Assembly: GCA_003233455.1 (NCBI GenBank) | Contig: QILQ01000014.1 | Span: forward strand, 1-36,403 | Length of the DNA: 36,403 nt | Source: Candidatus Zambryskiibacteriota bacterium | GTDB lineage: Bacteria; Patescibacteriota; Minisyncoccia; Phycocordibacterales; WO2-35-19 | Direction of reading: 5' to 3' | Shown here: in pieces, positions 9,154-17,843 of the stretch | How positions within the stretch are numbered: position 1 is the stretch's first letter | How the letters are laid out: each line of letters opens with the position of its first letter | Position numbers and translations under genes: made by a program | Notes under the pieces: model-generated | Told to the model about the DNA's origin: nothing | Seen by the model: the letters and a program-made list of their open reading frames with translations, nothing else | Database searches by the model: none

Positions 9154-10161
9154 TAAACCTAATTTCATATTTATAGAATGTAAAGGTTTACCATCTATAG
9201 CATTAATTATATTTTTAGCAATCCTTTCTATAACAGATATTGTTACAGAATTTCCTATCTGTTTATATAATTTTGAATCAACTAAATCATTGGGTAATTT
9301 TATATCTTTAAATCCTTGAATTCTTGCACACTCTAAAGGAGTTAATTTTCTTATACCCTCAAAATCTCTAACCAGAGGTACATTGTGACCACCAGTACCC
9401 ATATTCGCAGTTAATGTTGGACATACCCCTTTTTTATTTGCTCTTACATATTGTCTTCTCCATTGATACACAGTGTCGTAAGTAAAAGTATAATCTTTTA
9501 TTTTTTCAAAAAGAGGCTTATTTTTATAATAATACTTTTCATCAATCTTATTTTCAGGTTCAAGTAATTTTCTAAAGTTAACATTAAGCTTAATTGGATC
9601 TGGAAATTTAAAACTATCTATATGTTTTCTTGACTTAAACCCGACTATATATATTCTTTCCCTATTCTGTGGAACATTACCATAATTCATACTATTTAAT
9701 ATTTTTGCGTCAATATAATAACCAAGATTTCTTAATGTTTCTAAAATAATTCTAAAAGTATTACCATTATCATGACTTTCAAGATTTTTTACATTTTCTA
9801 ACAAAAAACCCATTGGTTTATTTTTTTCTATAATTTCTGCAACCTTAAAAAATAAATTTCCTCTACCTTTTTTGTCTTTAAAACCTTGTCTATGTCCTGC
9901 AATCGAAAACGCTTGACACGGGAAACCTCCTAAAAGAAAATCGAAGTTTGGTAATTTTTTTATATTTACTTTATTTATGTCTTCAATATGAAGTTTTGTA
10001 CCACTAAAATTCTTATCATAAGTTAATTTACACGAAGGTTCAAAGTCATTTGCATAAACAGTTTCAAACCTACCAGTACTCTCAAAACCTTTTCTTATAC
10101 CACCTATTCCAGCAAATAAATCTATTGTTCTTATTTTTTTCATAAGTTTATTATATATCAT
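9127..10161 (-). CDS. DNA (cytosine-5-)-methyltransferase
   Basis: 344 aa; IDLFAGIGGIRKGFE, GGFPCQAFSIAG, GFLLENVKNL, NYGNVPQNRERIYIVGF, QIGNSV: canonical C5-MTase motifs. Confidence 0.97.
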   Translation of the reverse strand: MIYNKLMKKIRTIDLFAGIGGIRKGFESTGRFETVYANDFEPSCKLTYDKNFSGTKLHIEDINKVNIKKLPNFDFLLGGFPCQAFSIAGHRQGFKDKKGRGNLFFKVAEIIEKNKPMGFLLENVKNLESHDNGNTFRIILETLRNLGYYIDAKILNSMNYGNVPQNRERIYIVGFKSRKHIDSFKFPDPIKLNVNFRKLLEPENKIDEKYYYKNKPLFEKIKDYTFTYDTVYQWRRQYVRANKKGVCPTLTANMGTGGHNVPLVRDFEGIRKLTPLECARIQGFKDIKLPNDLVDSKLYKQIGNSVTISVIERIAKNIINAIDGKPLHSINMKLGLLDTVSNNS

Positions 10162-10188
10162 TTTTAGATACTTTCAGAAGTTTAATTT

Positions 10189-10280
10189 CATCAAAAATTC
10201 GGTACTTGCGCACCCTTAAAGGTTGATGAACTTGGAAGTAAAAACATACTGAAGTCATTGTCTAATGAATTATATAACGA
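10189..10280. repeat. Copy 2 of the 92-bp perfect direct repeat flanking the RM module
   Basis: Identical to 7944-8035; similarity resumes after an 8-nt gap (aagattgcgc at 8036-8045 and 10289-10298). Confidence 0.97.
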
Positions 10281-11483
10281 CGAAATCAAAGATTGCGCCG
10301 CCTTTTTCCAGTGGATTGTTTTCACTTCTTCCCGACCGCCAACCGAAAGATAATTTTTGAGTTTTTTGTGACACAAGACACTGATAACTTTATCAGCCAT
10401 ATCATCAATATCCCAAAAGTGAGATTTTAAAGCAGTGGAAAGAATTTCGCTTACTCCGGATTCTTTGGAAACTAAAACCGGCACTTCGGAAATCATAGCT
10501 TCCAGTGGCACCAAACCGAAAGGTTCCGAAACGCTAGGCATCACAAACATATCAGCAGCCTTATAAACTTGAGCTAATTCTTCGCCTCTCAAAAATCCGC
10601 AGAAAATAAATTTATTGGACAGACCGCGACGAGCGACAACCCTTATCATCTCTCCTTCCATATCGCCACTGCCAGACACGACAAAAAAAGTATTAGGTTG
10701 ACGCGAAAGCACTTTCTCCGCCATAGAGATAAAATAATCTGGACCTTTTTGTAAGGTGATACGACCAACAAACAAAACAATTTTGTTGCCGGATTTTTTT
10801 AACGCCTCTAAGTTGTGTTCAATAGTGGCGGAATTATTATTAAATTCAATCCCGTTGTAAACTACTTTTACTTTCGCCACCGGAATATTATATTTATTAA
10901 CTATTTTATTTTTAGTATGTTTAGAGACCGCCACAATAGCATCTGCTTGACGAAAACCTTCAAGCTCAATATTATAAATATCTTTATTCACTCTGTCACT
11001 GCCACTTCTGTCAAATTCAGTAGCGTGAACATGGACAATCAACGGCTTGCCAGACACTTCTTTAGCGGCAATGCCGGCTGGATAAGTAAGCCAATCATGT
11101 GCGTGGATAATAGAGTGTTTGTTTTTTTGAGCGATAACACCCGCTCTTAAAGCATAAGCTTTTACTCTTTCAATTAGATTTCCCGATATAGATTTCGGCA
11201 AGCCGTATTTTTTCACTTCAATGGAAGTGGAATGACTTTGATAACCGGCAAATAAACTTAACATTTGAACATCGCTTATCAAATCGGTATTTTCATTGGC
11301 AAAAACAAACTTGCACCAAGAAGCCGAAATTGGAATTTTAAAAGGCAAAACAAAAGTCAAGTCAACTCCACTTGAAGTCAGAGCTTTAGAAAGACCTTGA
11401 CAAGCAACCCCAAGACCGCCACTATTGAATGGCGGAAATTCCCATCCGAACATCAGAATACTTGGTGATTTTAAGTTTGCCAT
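10191..11483 (-). CDS. Glycosyltransferase, glycogen/starch-synthase-like (GT4/GT5 type)
   Basis: 430 aa; SPSILMFGWEFPPFNSGGLGVACQGLSKAL, IIHAHDWLTYPAGI, FVGRITLQKGPDYF, MPSVSEPFGLVPLEAM. Confidence 0.9.
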   Translation of the reverse strand: MANLKSPSILMFGWEFPPFNSGGLGVACQGLSKALTSSGVDLTFVLPFKIPISASWCKFVFANENTDLISDVQMLSLFAGYQSHSTSIEVKKYGLPKSISGNLIERVKAYALRAGVIAQKNKHSIIHAHDWLTYPAGIAAKEVSGKPLIVHVHATEFDRSGSDRVNKDIYNIELEGFRQADAIVAVSKHTKNKIVNKYNIPVAKVKVVYNGIEFNNNSATIEHNLEALKKSGNKIVLFVGRITLQKGPDYFISMAEKVLSRQPNTFFVVSGSGDMEGEMIRVVARRGLSNKFIFCGFLRGEELAQVYKAADMFVMPSVSEPFGLVPLEAMISEVPVLVSKESGVSEILSTALKSHFWDIDDMADKVISVLCHKKLKNYLSVGGREEVKTIHWKKAAQSLISSLYNSLDNDFSMFLLPSSSTFKGAQVPNF

Positions 11484-11501
11484 TTTTTAAATTTCATTTT
11501 T

Positions 11502-12548
11502 TTATAACGATTCATTTTTATAAAATATAATAAGAGGATAAATTTTCATCAAAGCGACAGCGGCACTTACCACTACCGGACCCACTAAGAATCCGATTGC
11601 TCCGAAAACTTCCACTCCGCCCAATATTGAAAAAAGAATAATTAAAGGATGCACTTTTATTTTATCTCTTAAAAAGATTACGGAAACAAAATTATCAACC
11701 AAACCGACAGCCAGAGCCGCCCAAACGAGAAGTCCTATGCCGGCACCAATTTGATGAGATAAAAATAAGTAAGCGACAGCGGGCAAAGTTATTACCGAAG
11801 TGCCCAATATTGGCACTAAAGAAGCAATACCGCCAACAAAACCCCAAAGAACCGGAGAACCGACACCAAAAATAACAAAACCGATACCGATAAAAACGCC
11901 TTGGATAACCGCGACCAAAGCACGCCCACGCAACACCGCGTCTACCGAAGCTCTCAATGTCTGAATAAATTCTTCATCATATTGGTCAGGCAAAGGACTC
12001 CAAGCTATCAAACCTTTTTTTATTTTTCTGCCAAAAATGAAAAAGTAGTGAAGCGAAATAAGCATCATTAAAAAATTTAAAATACCGCCAAAAACTGCCA
12101 TAAAAATGGAATCAAAATGGTTTATTATCCAATTCAACACATTGCGAGCATATAAACTTAAATCTATTTGAGAACTAAAAACACCGGATGGAAATAAAGA
12201 AGCAAATTGATGAATTAAATTATTAACACGGAAAATAAAACTTTGAGAACTATTACCAAAAGCTATCACATTATACAAACCGACAGCTTCTTTCAGCAAA
12301 AAAGCCGACATTATAATTACAGGAATAATAACAAAAATAAGAATAATCAAAGTGGTGGAAAAAGCGGCTAAATTTTTACTGCCTCTAAATTTATCTATCA
12401 ATTTTTCATACAAAGGATAAAAAGTAACAGCAAAAATTCCGGCCATAAATATGACTCCGAGATAAGGTTTCAGTATAAAAAAAAGGAGCACGAAAGTGCC
12501 TATGGTAAACACAGCAAAAAACGAAAGTTGTATATTTTTTCTAGACAT
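11502..12548 (-). CDS. AI-2E family transporter (PerM/UPF0118) membrane protein
   Basis: 348 aa polytopic; VLRGRALVAVIQGVFIGIGF, LWGFVGGIASLVPILGTSVITLPA, DKIKVHPLIILFSILGGVEVFGAIGFLVGPV. Confidence 0.9.
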   Translation of the reverse strand: MSRKNIQLSFFAVFTIGTFVLLFFILKPYLGVIFMAGIFAVTFYPLYEKLIDKFRGSKNLAAFSTTLIILIFVIIPVIIMSAFLLKEAVGLYNVIAFGNSSQSFIFRVNNLIHQFASLFPSGVFSSQIDLSLYARNVLNWIINHFDSIFMAVFGGILNFLMMLISLHYFFIFGRKIKKGLIAWSPLPDQYDEEFIQTLRASVDAVLRGRALVAVIQGVFIGIGFVIFGVGSPVLWGFVGGIASLVPILGTSVITLPAVAYLFLSHQIGAGIGLLVWAALAVGLVDNFVSVIFLRDKIKVHPLIILFSILGGVEVFGAIGFLVGPVVVSAAVALMKIYPLIIFYKNESL

Positions 12549-12570
12549 TATAAAAGTAAAATAATGATTT

Positions 12571-13224
12571 TTATCTTTTTGTTCTGCTCTTATATTTTAA
12601 CACAATAAAAATTCCAATAATTAAAATAGTGGATATTAAAACAATATTTTCAATAGAGGAAAAAACTTGAGTATACTTTTCATAAACATTGCCCACTTGC
12701 CAACCTAAAATACCCAAAATAATACCCCTAAAAAAAACGCCTATAAAAGTAATAAAGAAATATTTAATAACATTCATTTCCAAAATGCCACAAAAAGCCG
12801 ATATGGCAACACTCGGAATAAACGGCAAAATCCTCGCCCCTCCTATTATAAACTCGTCTTTTCTGGTGCCACTTAAACGATTTTGAAGTTTTTCTATATC
12901 GGTCCAATAAAGTCCTATAAATTTACCCCATTTTTCAATTACAAATCTGCCTCCAATTTTAGCTATAAAATAAACCATATAAGAGCCCAAAGTTACTCCC
13001 AAAGCCGCCGGTATGGCCACTTTAAAAATAAGAGCCAAAATTACTTTCATAGAAATCGGTCCAGTAACAAAAAGAAAACCCGCCATAGTCATAACGAAAG
13101 CCGACGGTATCGGAGCTATTACTTCTTCGGTGATTGAAGCCGCAAAAACTCCGAAAGCCCCCCAAGGCAACATAACTGTTTGTAAAAAATGTACTAAATA
13201 TTCAATCATAAAATTGTTGAACAC
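12571..13224 (-). CDS. DedA/SNARE-associated (VTT) family membrane protein
   Basis: 217 aa; GVFAASITEEVIAPIPSAFVMTMAGFLF, LGVTLGSYMVYFIAKIGGR, RILPFIPSVAISAFCGILEMN. Confidence 0.85.
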   Translation of the reverse strand: MFNNFMIEYLVHFLQTVMLPWGAFGVFAASITEEVIAPIPSAFVMTMAGFLFVTGPISMKVILALIFKVAIPAALGVTLGSYMVYFIAKIGGRFVIEKWGKFIGLYWTDIEKLQNRLSGTRKDEFIIGGARILPFIPSVAISAFCGILEMNVIKYFFITFIGVFFRGIILGILGWQVGNVYEKYTQVFSSIENIVLISTILIIGIFIVLKYKSRTKR

Positions 13225-13571
13225 CGAGTGTTTAACATATTCTTCATTGCTCTTAAAGCAAATGGATTAAAATAAGAATACATTTGATTACGATTTAAAA
13301 CATATTTTTTGTTTTCAAAAACAAATTTCTCAAGAGATTTTTTTAAAATATTCATTTCCGCAGTGGCACTCTTATTATCAAAATTTTTAATTCTATTAAT
13401 TATTAAAATTGCTCTTTGATAAGTGTTTTCCATAGCTTTTTTGTCTCCTTTTTCTTTCCAAGAAAAAACTCTTTGGACTTCGCTTCCCAGATTAGCCATA
13501 TAAAAACAATCTCTTTCAAATTCTTTTTTTTCTTTATTTGTCATTTCATCTTTAACAATTTTTATATTCAT
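13206..13571 (-). CDS. Hypothetical protein, predicted helical
   Basis: 121 aa ORF with colinear neighbours; no recognised family. Confidence 0.6.
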   Translation of the reverse strand: MNIKIVKDEMTNKEKKEFERDCFYMANLGSEVQRVFSWKEKGDKKAMENTYQRAILIINRIKNFDNKSATAEMNILKKSLEKFVFENKKYVLNRNQMYSYFNPFALRAMKNMLNTRCSTIL

Positions 13572-13652
13572 ATATTTATATAATTATATAATTTTTATAT
13601 TTATGCAATCATTCTAATTAAAATTCAATAAAAAAAGAAAGTAACATTGGAG

Positions 13653-14168
13653 TTAACCAATATTCCTAAGTTTTTTCACTTTTTTTAATAGTGTTGGTTT
13701 AATAATTGTTTTCTGATCTAATCCATGCCAAACCTCACCTGAAATCCATTCTCCAGTTAAAACAGTCCCTAACCATTCAGAGTCTGACGGCATCATTTCT
13801 TCAAAAGGTAATTTATCTATTTCCCAAAATGTCGGGTCTCTCATCTCTGAATTTGATTTTACTTTTCCAGTCCATTTTTTCAATAAAAACATGTGGACTT
13901 CCACATCAAATCTGCGTCCATCTGCTTTTTGATTATGAAAAGTAATTTCACCAACATATTCCAAATCTCTATCTTTTACTCTAATACCTGATTCTTCTAC
14001 AAATTCTCTAGAAGCAGTTTGCCTTATTGTCTCCCCTTCTTCAACCATACCTCCCCAACCATTCCATAACCCCATTCCTATCTTACGAGTTTTTCTAGCT
14101 AAAAGAACCTTGTCTCCTTTTATGGGAAACACGAGGGTAGCTGTTATTTTTTTCTTTCTCAAATCCAT
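13653..14168 (-). CDS. Nudix hydrolase (8-oxo-dGTP diphosphatase/MTH1-like)
   Basis: 171 aa; GGMVEEGETIRQTASREFVEESGI is an intact Nudix box. Confidence 0.95.
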   Translation of the reverse strand: MDLRKKKITATLVFPIKGDKVLLARKTRKIGMGLWNGWGGMVEEGETIRQTASREFVEESGIRVKDRDLEYVGEITFHNQKADGRRFDVEVHMFLLKKWTGKVKSNSEMRDPTFWEIDKLPFEEMMPSDSEWLGTVLTGEWISGEVWHGLDQKTIIKPTLLKKVKKLRNIG

Positions 14169-14250
14169 ATCTAATCTTACTAAAGTATATTCTATTCCTT
14201 TTTAATCAAAAAAGAAAAGTTCTAATTAAATTACACCATAAAAATTTTTA

Positions 14251-14277
14251 GGAAGAGGGGAACCCTCTTCCTTTTTT
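14251..14277. terminator. Intrinsic terminator downstream of secA
   Basis: ggaagaggg-gaa-ccctcttcc followed by TTTTTT. Confidence 0.8.
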
Positions 14278-14294
14278 AAAGTGTGTTGTAATTT

Positions 14295-16781
14295 TTACTT
14301 ACCATGACAATGTTTATATTTAATTGGAGTTCCATCTGGTTTTTTTGCTCCACAAGGGCAAGGATCATTTCTTCCCACATTTTTATATTCTGCCGGTATG
14401 GTTGAAAAATTATCTTGAGAATCTGTAATACCGGTAATTTTCAGAGCCTCATTTTCCACATCCCTTTGAGCGGTAAGATTAACCGCCGACTCATCTACTT
14501 TAGCAATAGTTCCTAAAATAGTATTTTCAATTGATTCTTCTGTTTCTCTAAAAAGTTTTAAACCTTCTTTTTTGTATTCCACTAATGGATCTCTTTGACC
14601 ATAAGCTCGCAAATTAACGGAACCTCTCAAATAATCCATCGCTTCCAAATGTTCCACCCAAAACATATCAAAAGTTTGAAGACTAAGCTCTCTAAAAGCT
14701 TTTACAAAATCATCCTCTCCCAAAGCCACTTTTTTGGCGATAATCGCCTCTTTAATTTCCGGCAGAGCATTTTCAGAAATTTTTTCCAAATAATCCAAAA
14801 CTGTTTTTTTGTCTCCCATCAAAATATTTCTTCTCCTATCATAAAAAGTTTTTCTCTGAAAATTCAAAACATCATCATATTCAAGAATGCTTTTACGAGC
14901 GTCAAAATTAAAACCCTCTATTTTTTCCTGAGCACTTTCCAAAGATCTGGTAATCAGTCGGTTTTCAATCGGTTCGTCTTCAGCAATACCAAGGCGACCC
15001 ATCATTTTTTTAACCGTGTCAGCGGCAAAAACTCTCATAATATGGTCTTCCATTGAAACAAAAAATTGAGTTTCTCCGGGGTCCCCTTGCCTGCCGGACC
15101 TGCCACGAAGTTGATTATCTATGCGTCTGGCATCGTGTCTTTCGGTGCCCAAAACAAAAAGACCTCCTAAATTTTTAACTTTTTCATAAGCCTCTTTTTC
15201 TAAAGGAGCACCACCAAGTTTAATATCAATACCGCGACCGGCCATATTAGTCGCCACCGTAACAGCTCCGGCCCGACCCGCTTGAGCCAGAATTTCCGCT
15301 TCTCTTTCGTGATTTTTAGCATTCAACATCTCAAAATTCACACCTTCTCTTTTTAAATACTCTCCCAATAGTTCATTTTTTTCAATAGAAATAGTACCAA
15401 TGAGTGCCGGCTGACCTCTTTTCTGAAGTTCTTTGATTTTCCGAGCGATAGCCAAGAGCTTGCCATTTTCCGTCTGAAAAATAAAATCATTTACATCTGT
15501 TCTTCTTGTTGGTTTATTGGTGGGTATAGCCACTGTATTAAGTCCATACACTTTGTAAAATTCTTCGCTTGAAGTAATAGCGGTGCCGGTCATTCCCGAG
15601 AGTTTTTCATACATTCTAAAATAATTTTGATAAGTGACCGAAGCAAAAGTTCTACTTTCTTTTTGAATGTCAACTCCTTCTTTGGCTTCTATCGCTTGAT
15701 GCAAACCTTCGGACCACCGTCTACCTGGCTGAAGTCTGCCTGTATAAGGGTCAACAATAACCACTTCCCCTTCTTTAACCACATAATCTTTGTCTTTATA
15801 ATAGAGAGCTTTGGCTTTAACCGCAGTTTCCAAATGATGAACCAGTTTTATTCCCCCATCGGTATATATATTTTGGAGACCCAAAATTTCTTCCGCTTTG
15901 CTGATACCTTCATCCGTTAAAAGCACCGCGTGCATTTTTTCTTCTAAAGTATAATGTTTTTCTTTTTCAAGTTTATTTGCTATAACCGCAAATTTTTTAT
16001 ACAAAGTGTCAGAATCCGCCGCCGGTGCGGAAATAATAAGAGGAGTTCTGGCCTCATCTATTAAAATAGAATCTATTTCATCAATCACCGCAAAATAATG
16101 TTTTTGCCTTACTTTTTCACTTTGATATTCCAGATTGTCGCGAAGATAATCAAAACCAAATTCACTGTTAGTGCCGTAAGTAACATCCGCTTCATAAGCT
16201 TCTACCCGATCGCAAGGTTTTAAAAATTCATGCACAATATGAAAAGAACCTTTTTCGTCTCTTTCCTCATCTTTATCGGTATGAGTGGGGTCATAAATAA
16301 AAGAAGATTCGTGAGCAATTACTCCCACTTTTAATCCAAGAGCGTCATAAATCTGACCCATCCAAACAGTATCGCGACGAGAAAGATAATCGTTGACAGT
16401 TACCACATGTGCCCCTTTGCCAACCAAAGCATTAAGATAAACCGGCATAGTAGCCACTAAAGTCTTACCTTCACCGGTTCGCATTTCAGCAATACCGCCC
16501 TGATGCATCACAATACCACCCAAAAGCTGAACATCAAAAGGTCTTTCTCCTAAGGTTCTCTTGGCCACTTCCCTAACGGTGGCAAAAGCTTCCGGCAAAA
16601 TATCGTCCAAAGTCTCCCCCTTTTTTAATCTTTCCTTAAATTCAGCGGTTTTAGCTTTAAGTTGTTCAAGAGACAGTTTAGAAACAGCTTCTTCAAAGCT
16701 GTTTATTACAGGAATTAAAGGTAATATTTTCTTTATATAATGCAAACTCCCATCGCCAAATATTTTGTTTAAAAATGACAT
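14295..16781 (-). CDS. secA: Preprotein translocase subunit SecA
   Basis: 828 aa; MRTGEGKTLVATMPVYLNAL, HVVTVNDYLSRRD, YGTNSEFGFDYLRDN, DEIDSILIDEARTPLIIS, C-terminal NDPCPCGAKKPDGTPIKYKHCHG. Confidence 0.99.
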   Translation of the reverse strand: MSFLNKIFGDGSLHYIKKILPLIPVINSFEEAVSKLSLEQLKAKTAEFKERLKKGETLDDILPEAFATVREVAKRTLGERPFDVQLLGGIVMHQGGIAEMRTGEGKTLVATMPVYLNALVGKGAHVVTVNDYLSRRDTVWMGQIYDALGLKVGVIAHESSFIYDPTHTDKDEERDEKGSFHIVHEFLKPCDRVEAYEADVTYGTNSEFGFDYLRDNLEYQSEKVRQKHYFAVIDEIDSILIDEARTPLIISAPAADSDTLYKKFAVIANKLEKEKHYTLEEKMHAVLLTDEGISKAEEILGLQNIYTDGGIKLVHHLETAVKAKALYYKDKDYVVKEGEVVIVDPYTGRLQPGRRWSEGLHQAIEAKEGVDIQKESRTFASVTYQNYFRMYEKLSGMTGTAITSSEEFYKVYGLNTVAIPTNKPTRRTDVNDFIFQTENGKLLAIARKIKELQKRGQPALIGTISIEKNELLGEYLKREGVNFEMLNAKNHEREAEILAQAGRAGAVTVATNMAGRGIDIKLGGAPLEKEAYEKVKNLGGLFVLGTERHDARRIDNQLRGRSGRQGDPGETQFFVSMEDHIMRVFAADTVKKMMGRLGIAEDEPIENRLITRSLESAQEKIEGFNFDARKSILEYDDVLNFQRKTFYDRRRNILMGDKKTVLDYLEKISENALPEIKEAIIAKKVALGEDDFVKAFRELSLQTFDMFWVEHLEAMDYLRGSVNLRAYGQRDPLVEYKKEGLKLFRETEESIENTILGTIAKVDESAVNLTAQRDVENEALKITGITDSQDNFSTIPAEYKNVGRNDPCPCGAKKPDGTPIKYKHCHGK

Positions 16782-16818
16782 AACAAAGCCATACTACCAT
16801 AAAAAATCCAAAATATAA

Positions 16819-16851
16819 AAACAAAAACTCCATTTTATGGAGTTTTTGTTT
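16819..16851. terminator. Intrinsic terminator between secA and the lysine-rich ORF
   Basis: aaacaaaaactcca-tttta-tggagtttttgttt; 14-bp perfect stem. Confidence 0.75.
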
Positions 16852-16883
16852 AAGTGGGAAAAGATTATTATCTTTTCTCTTAA

Positions 16884-17024
16884 CTACCTTTTTTTTCTTT
16901 TTGTAGTTTTTTTCTTAACTACTTTTCTTTTCTTTGTAGCTTTTTTCTTTACCACTTTCTTTTTTGTAGTTTTTCTTTTTACTACCTTTTTTTTCTTAAC
17001 TACTTTCTTTTTCTTTACTGCCAT
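16884..17024 (-). CDS. 46-aa lysine-rich histone H1-like/nucleoid-type protein
   Basis: Not in the ORF track (too short). My translation: MAVKKKKVVKKKKVVKRKTTKKKVVKKKATKKRKVVKKKTTKRKKR*; GGAGG upstream of ATG at about 12 nt. Confidence 0.75.
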   Translation of the reverse strand: MAVKKKKVVKKKKVVKRKTTKKKVVKKKATKKRKVVKKKTTKRKKR

Positions 17025-17122
17025 TTTATTTATATCCCTCCCTTGCAAAAACAAGTTTAGGATGAGATTATTTTTTAAGCGCGCGCTTTTTCAAAATTTT
17101 TATTAAAAAAATTTTGGAGCGA

Positions 17123-17162
17123 TAACTTTATTTTTCTGTCAGCTGACAGAAAAATAAAGTTA
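17123..17162. repeat. 40-bp perfect palindrome nested in an outer inverted repeat (17117-17125/17180-17188)
   Basis: taactttatttttctgtcag|ctgacagaaaaataaagtta; outer gagcgataa...ttatcgctc. Confidence 0.93.
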
Positions 17163-17267
17163 CAATCGACCTACTACAATTATCGCTCTAAAAAAAAATT
17201 AGTAAACAATTTTTTATAAAAAAGTGTGGATAACTTAAATTTTTTTTAATAAAAAATTTAATTTTAA

Positions 17268-17310
17268 AATTAAAAAACATCCCAAGTTTTTGTGAGGATG
17301 TTTTTTAATT
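17268..17310. terminator. Intrinsic terminator hairpin
   Basis: aattaaaaaacatcc ... ggatgttttttaatt; 15-bp stem, 13-nt loop. Confidence 0.75.
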
Positions 17311-17392
17311 GGATACGGCGATGTGGATGGCGGGAGCTATCTCCAAACAAATGTCTATGTGAGTGCGAACCGCCACCCGCATCGCCGTATCC
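17311..17392 (-). ncRNA. Candidate structured small RNA (GC-rich hairpin), family unknown
   Basis: ggatacggcgatgtggatggcgg (17311-17333) pairs with ccgccacccgcatcgccgtatcc (17370-17392), 21 Watson-Crick + 1 G.U + 1 mismatch; loop contains GGAG-AUAG-CUCC. On the minus strand a TATTAT -10-like box precedes it and the 17268-17310 terminator follows. Confidence 0.5.
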
Positions 17393-17435
17393 ATTTATAA
17401 TACACTCACCTCTTTATAATTTCCAGTCAATGTTT

Positions 17436-17837
17436 TTATTTTTTTATTTTCTCTAATAATTCCTTAAACAAAACAAGATAATCAAATAATTTTATAAATA
17501 TTTTTTCCGCTTCTGATTCATTGTAAATATGAGACATCAAATTTCTATCATCAGTCATTTGAATCCATCCGTTTTCGCCATTAGAAATAATACCATTCAA
17601 AAACGCTTCTCTAAAACAAGTTTTAGGCGAAACGCAAACAATTCCTTTACTTTCTAATAAATACCCCTTTAAAGTTTTCCAAGAGAGATCAAAACAGATT
17701 TCAAATCTTTGGATAGCAGAATCCCTAAAAATTATTTTCATCTTCTCATCTTTTTCATTATGATATCCTCTAATAACTTCTTCCAAACGATCTATTGCTT
17801 TTTTTAGAGAAATTATTTTACTTTCTATCTTTGTCAT
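17436..17837 (-). CDS. HEPN/HI0074-type nucleotidyltransferase substrate-binding protein (HepT-like)
   Basis: 133 aa; IQRFEICFDLSWKTLKGYL, REAFLNGII, DDRNLMSHIYNE (RX4HXY pattern). Confidence 0.85.
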   Translation of the reverse strand: MTKIESKIISLKKAIDRLEEVIRGYHNEKDEKMKIIFRDSAIQRFEICFDLSWKTLKGYLLESKGIVCVSPKTCFREAFLNGIISNGENGWIQMTDDRNLMSHIYNESEAEKIFIKLFDYLVLFKELLEKIKK

Positions 17838-17843
17838 AATATT

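Noticed and set aside
14595-15056. 153-aa plus-strand ORF
   Set aside because: Entirely antisense to secA; no recognisable motif.
16837-17106. 89-aa plus-strand ORF rich in F/L/T
   Set aside because: Antisense shadow of the lysine-rich ORF at 16884-17024 (minus); low-complexity, no start signals.
17311-17392. Hairpin considered as tRNA, SRP RNA, or integron attC
   Set aside because: No T-arm/anticodon layout, no GGAA-type SRP motif, no attC core sites; kept only as an unassigned RNA.
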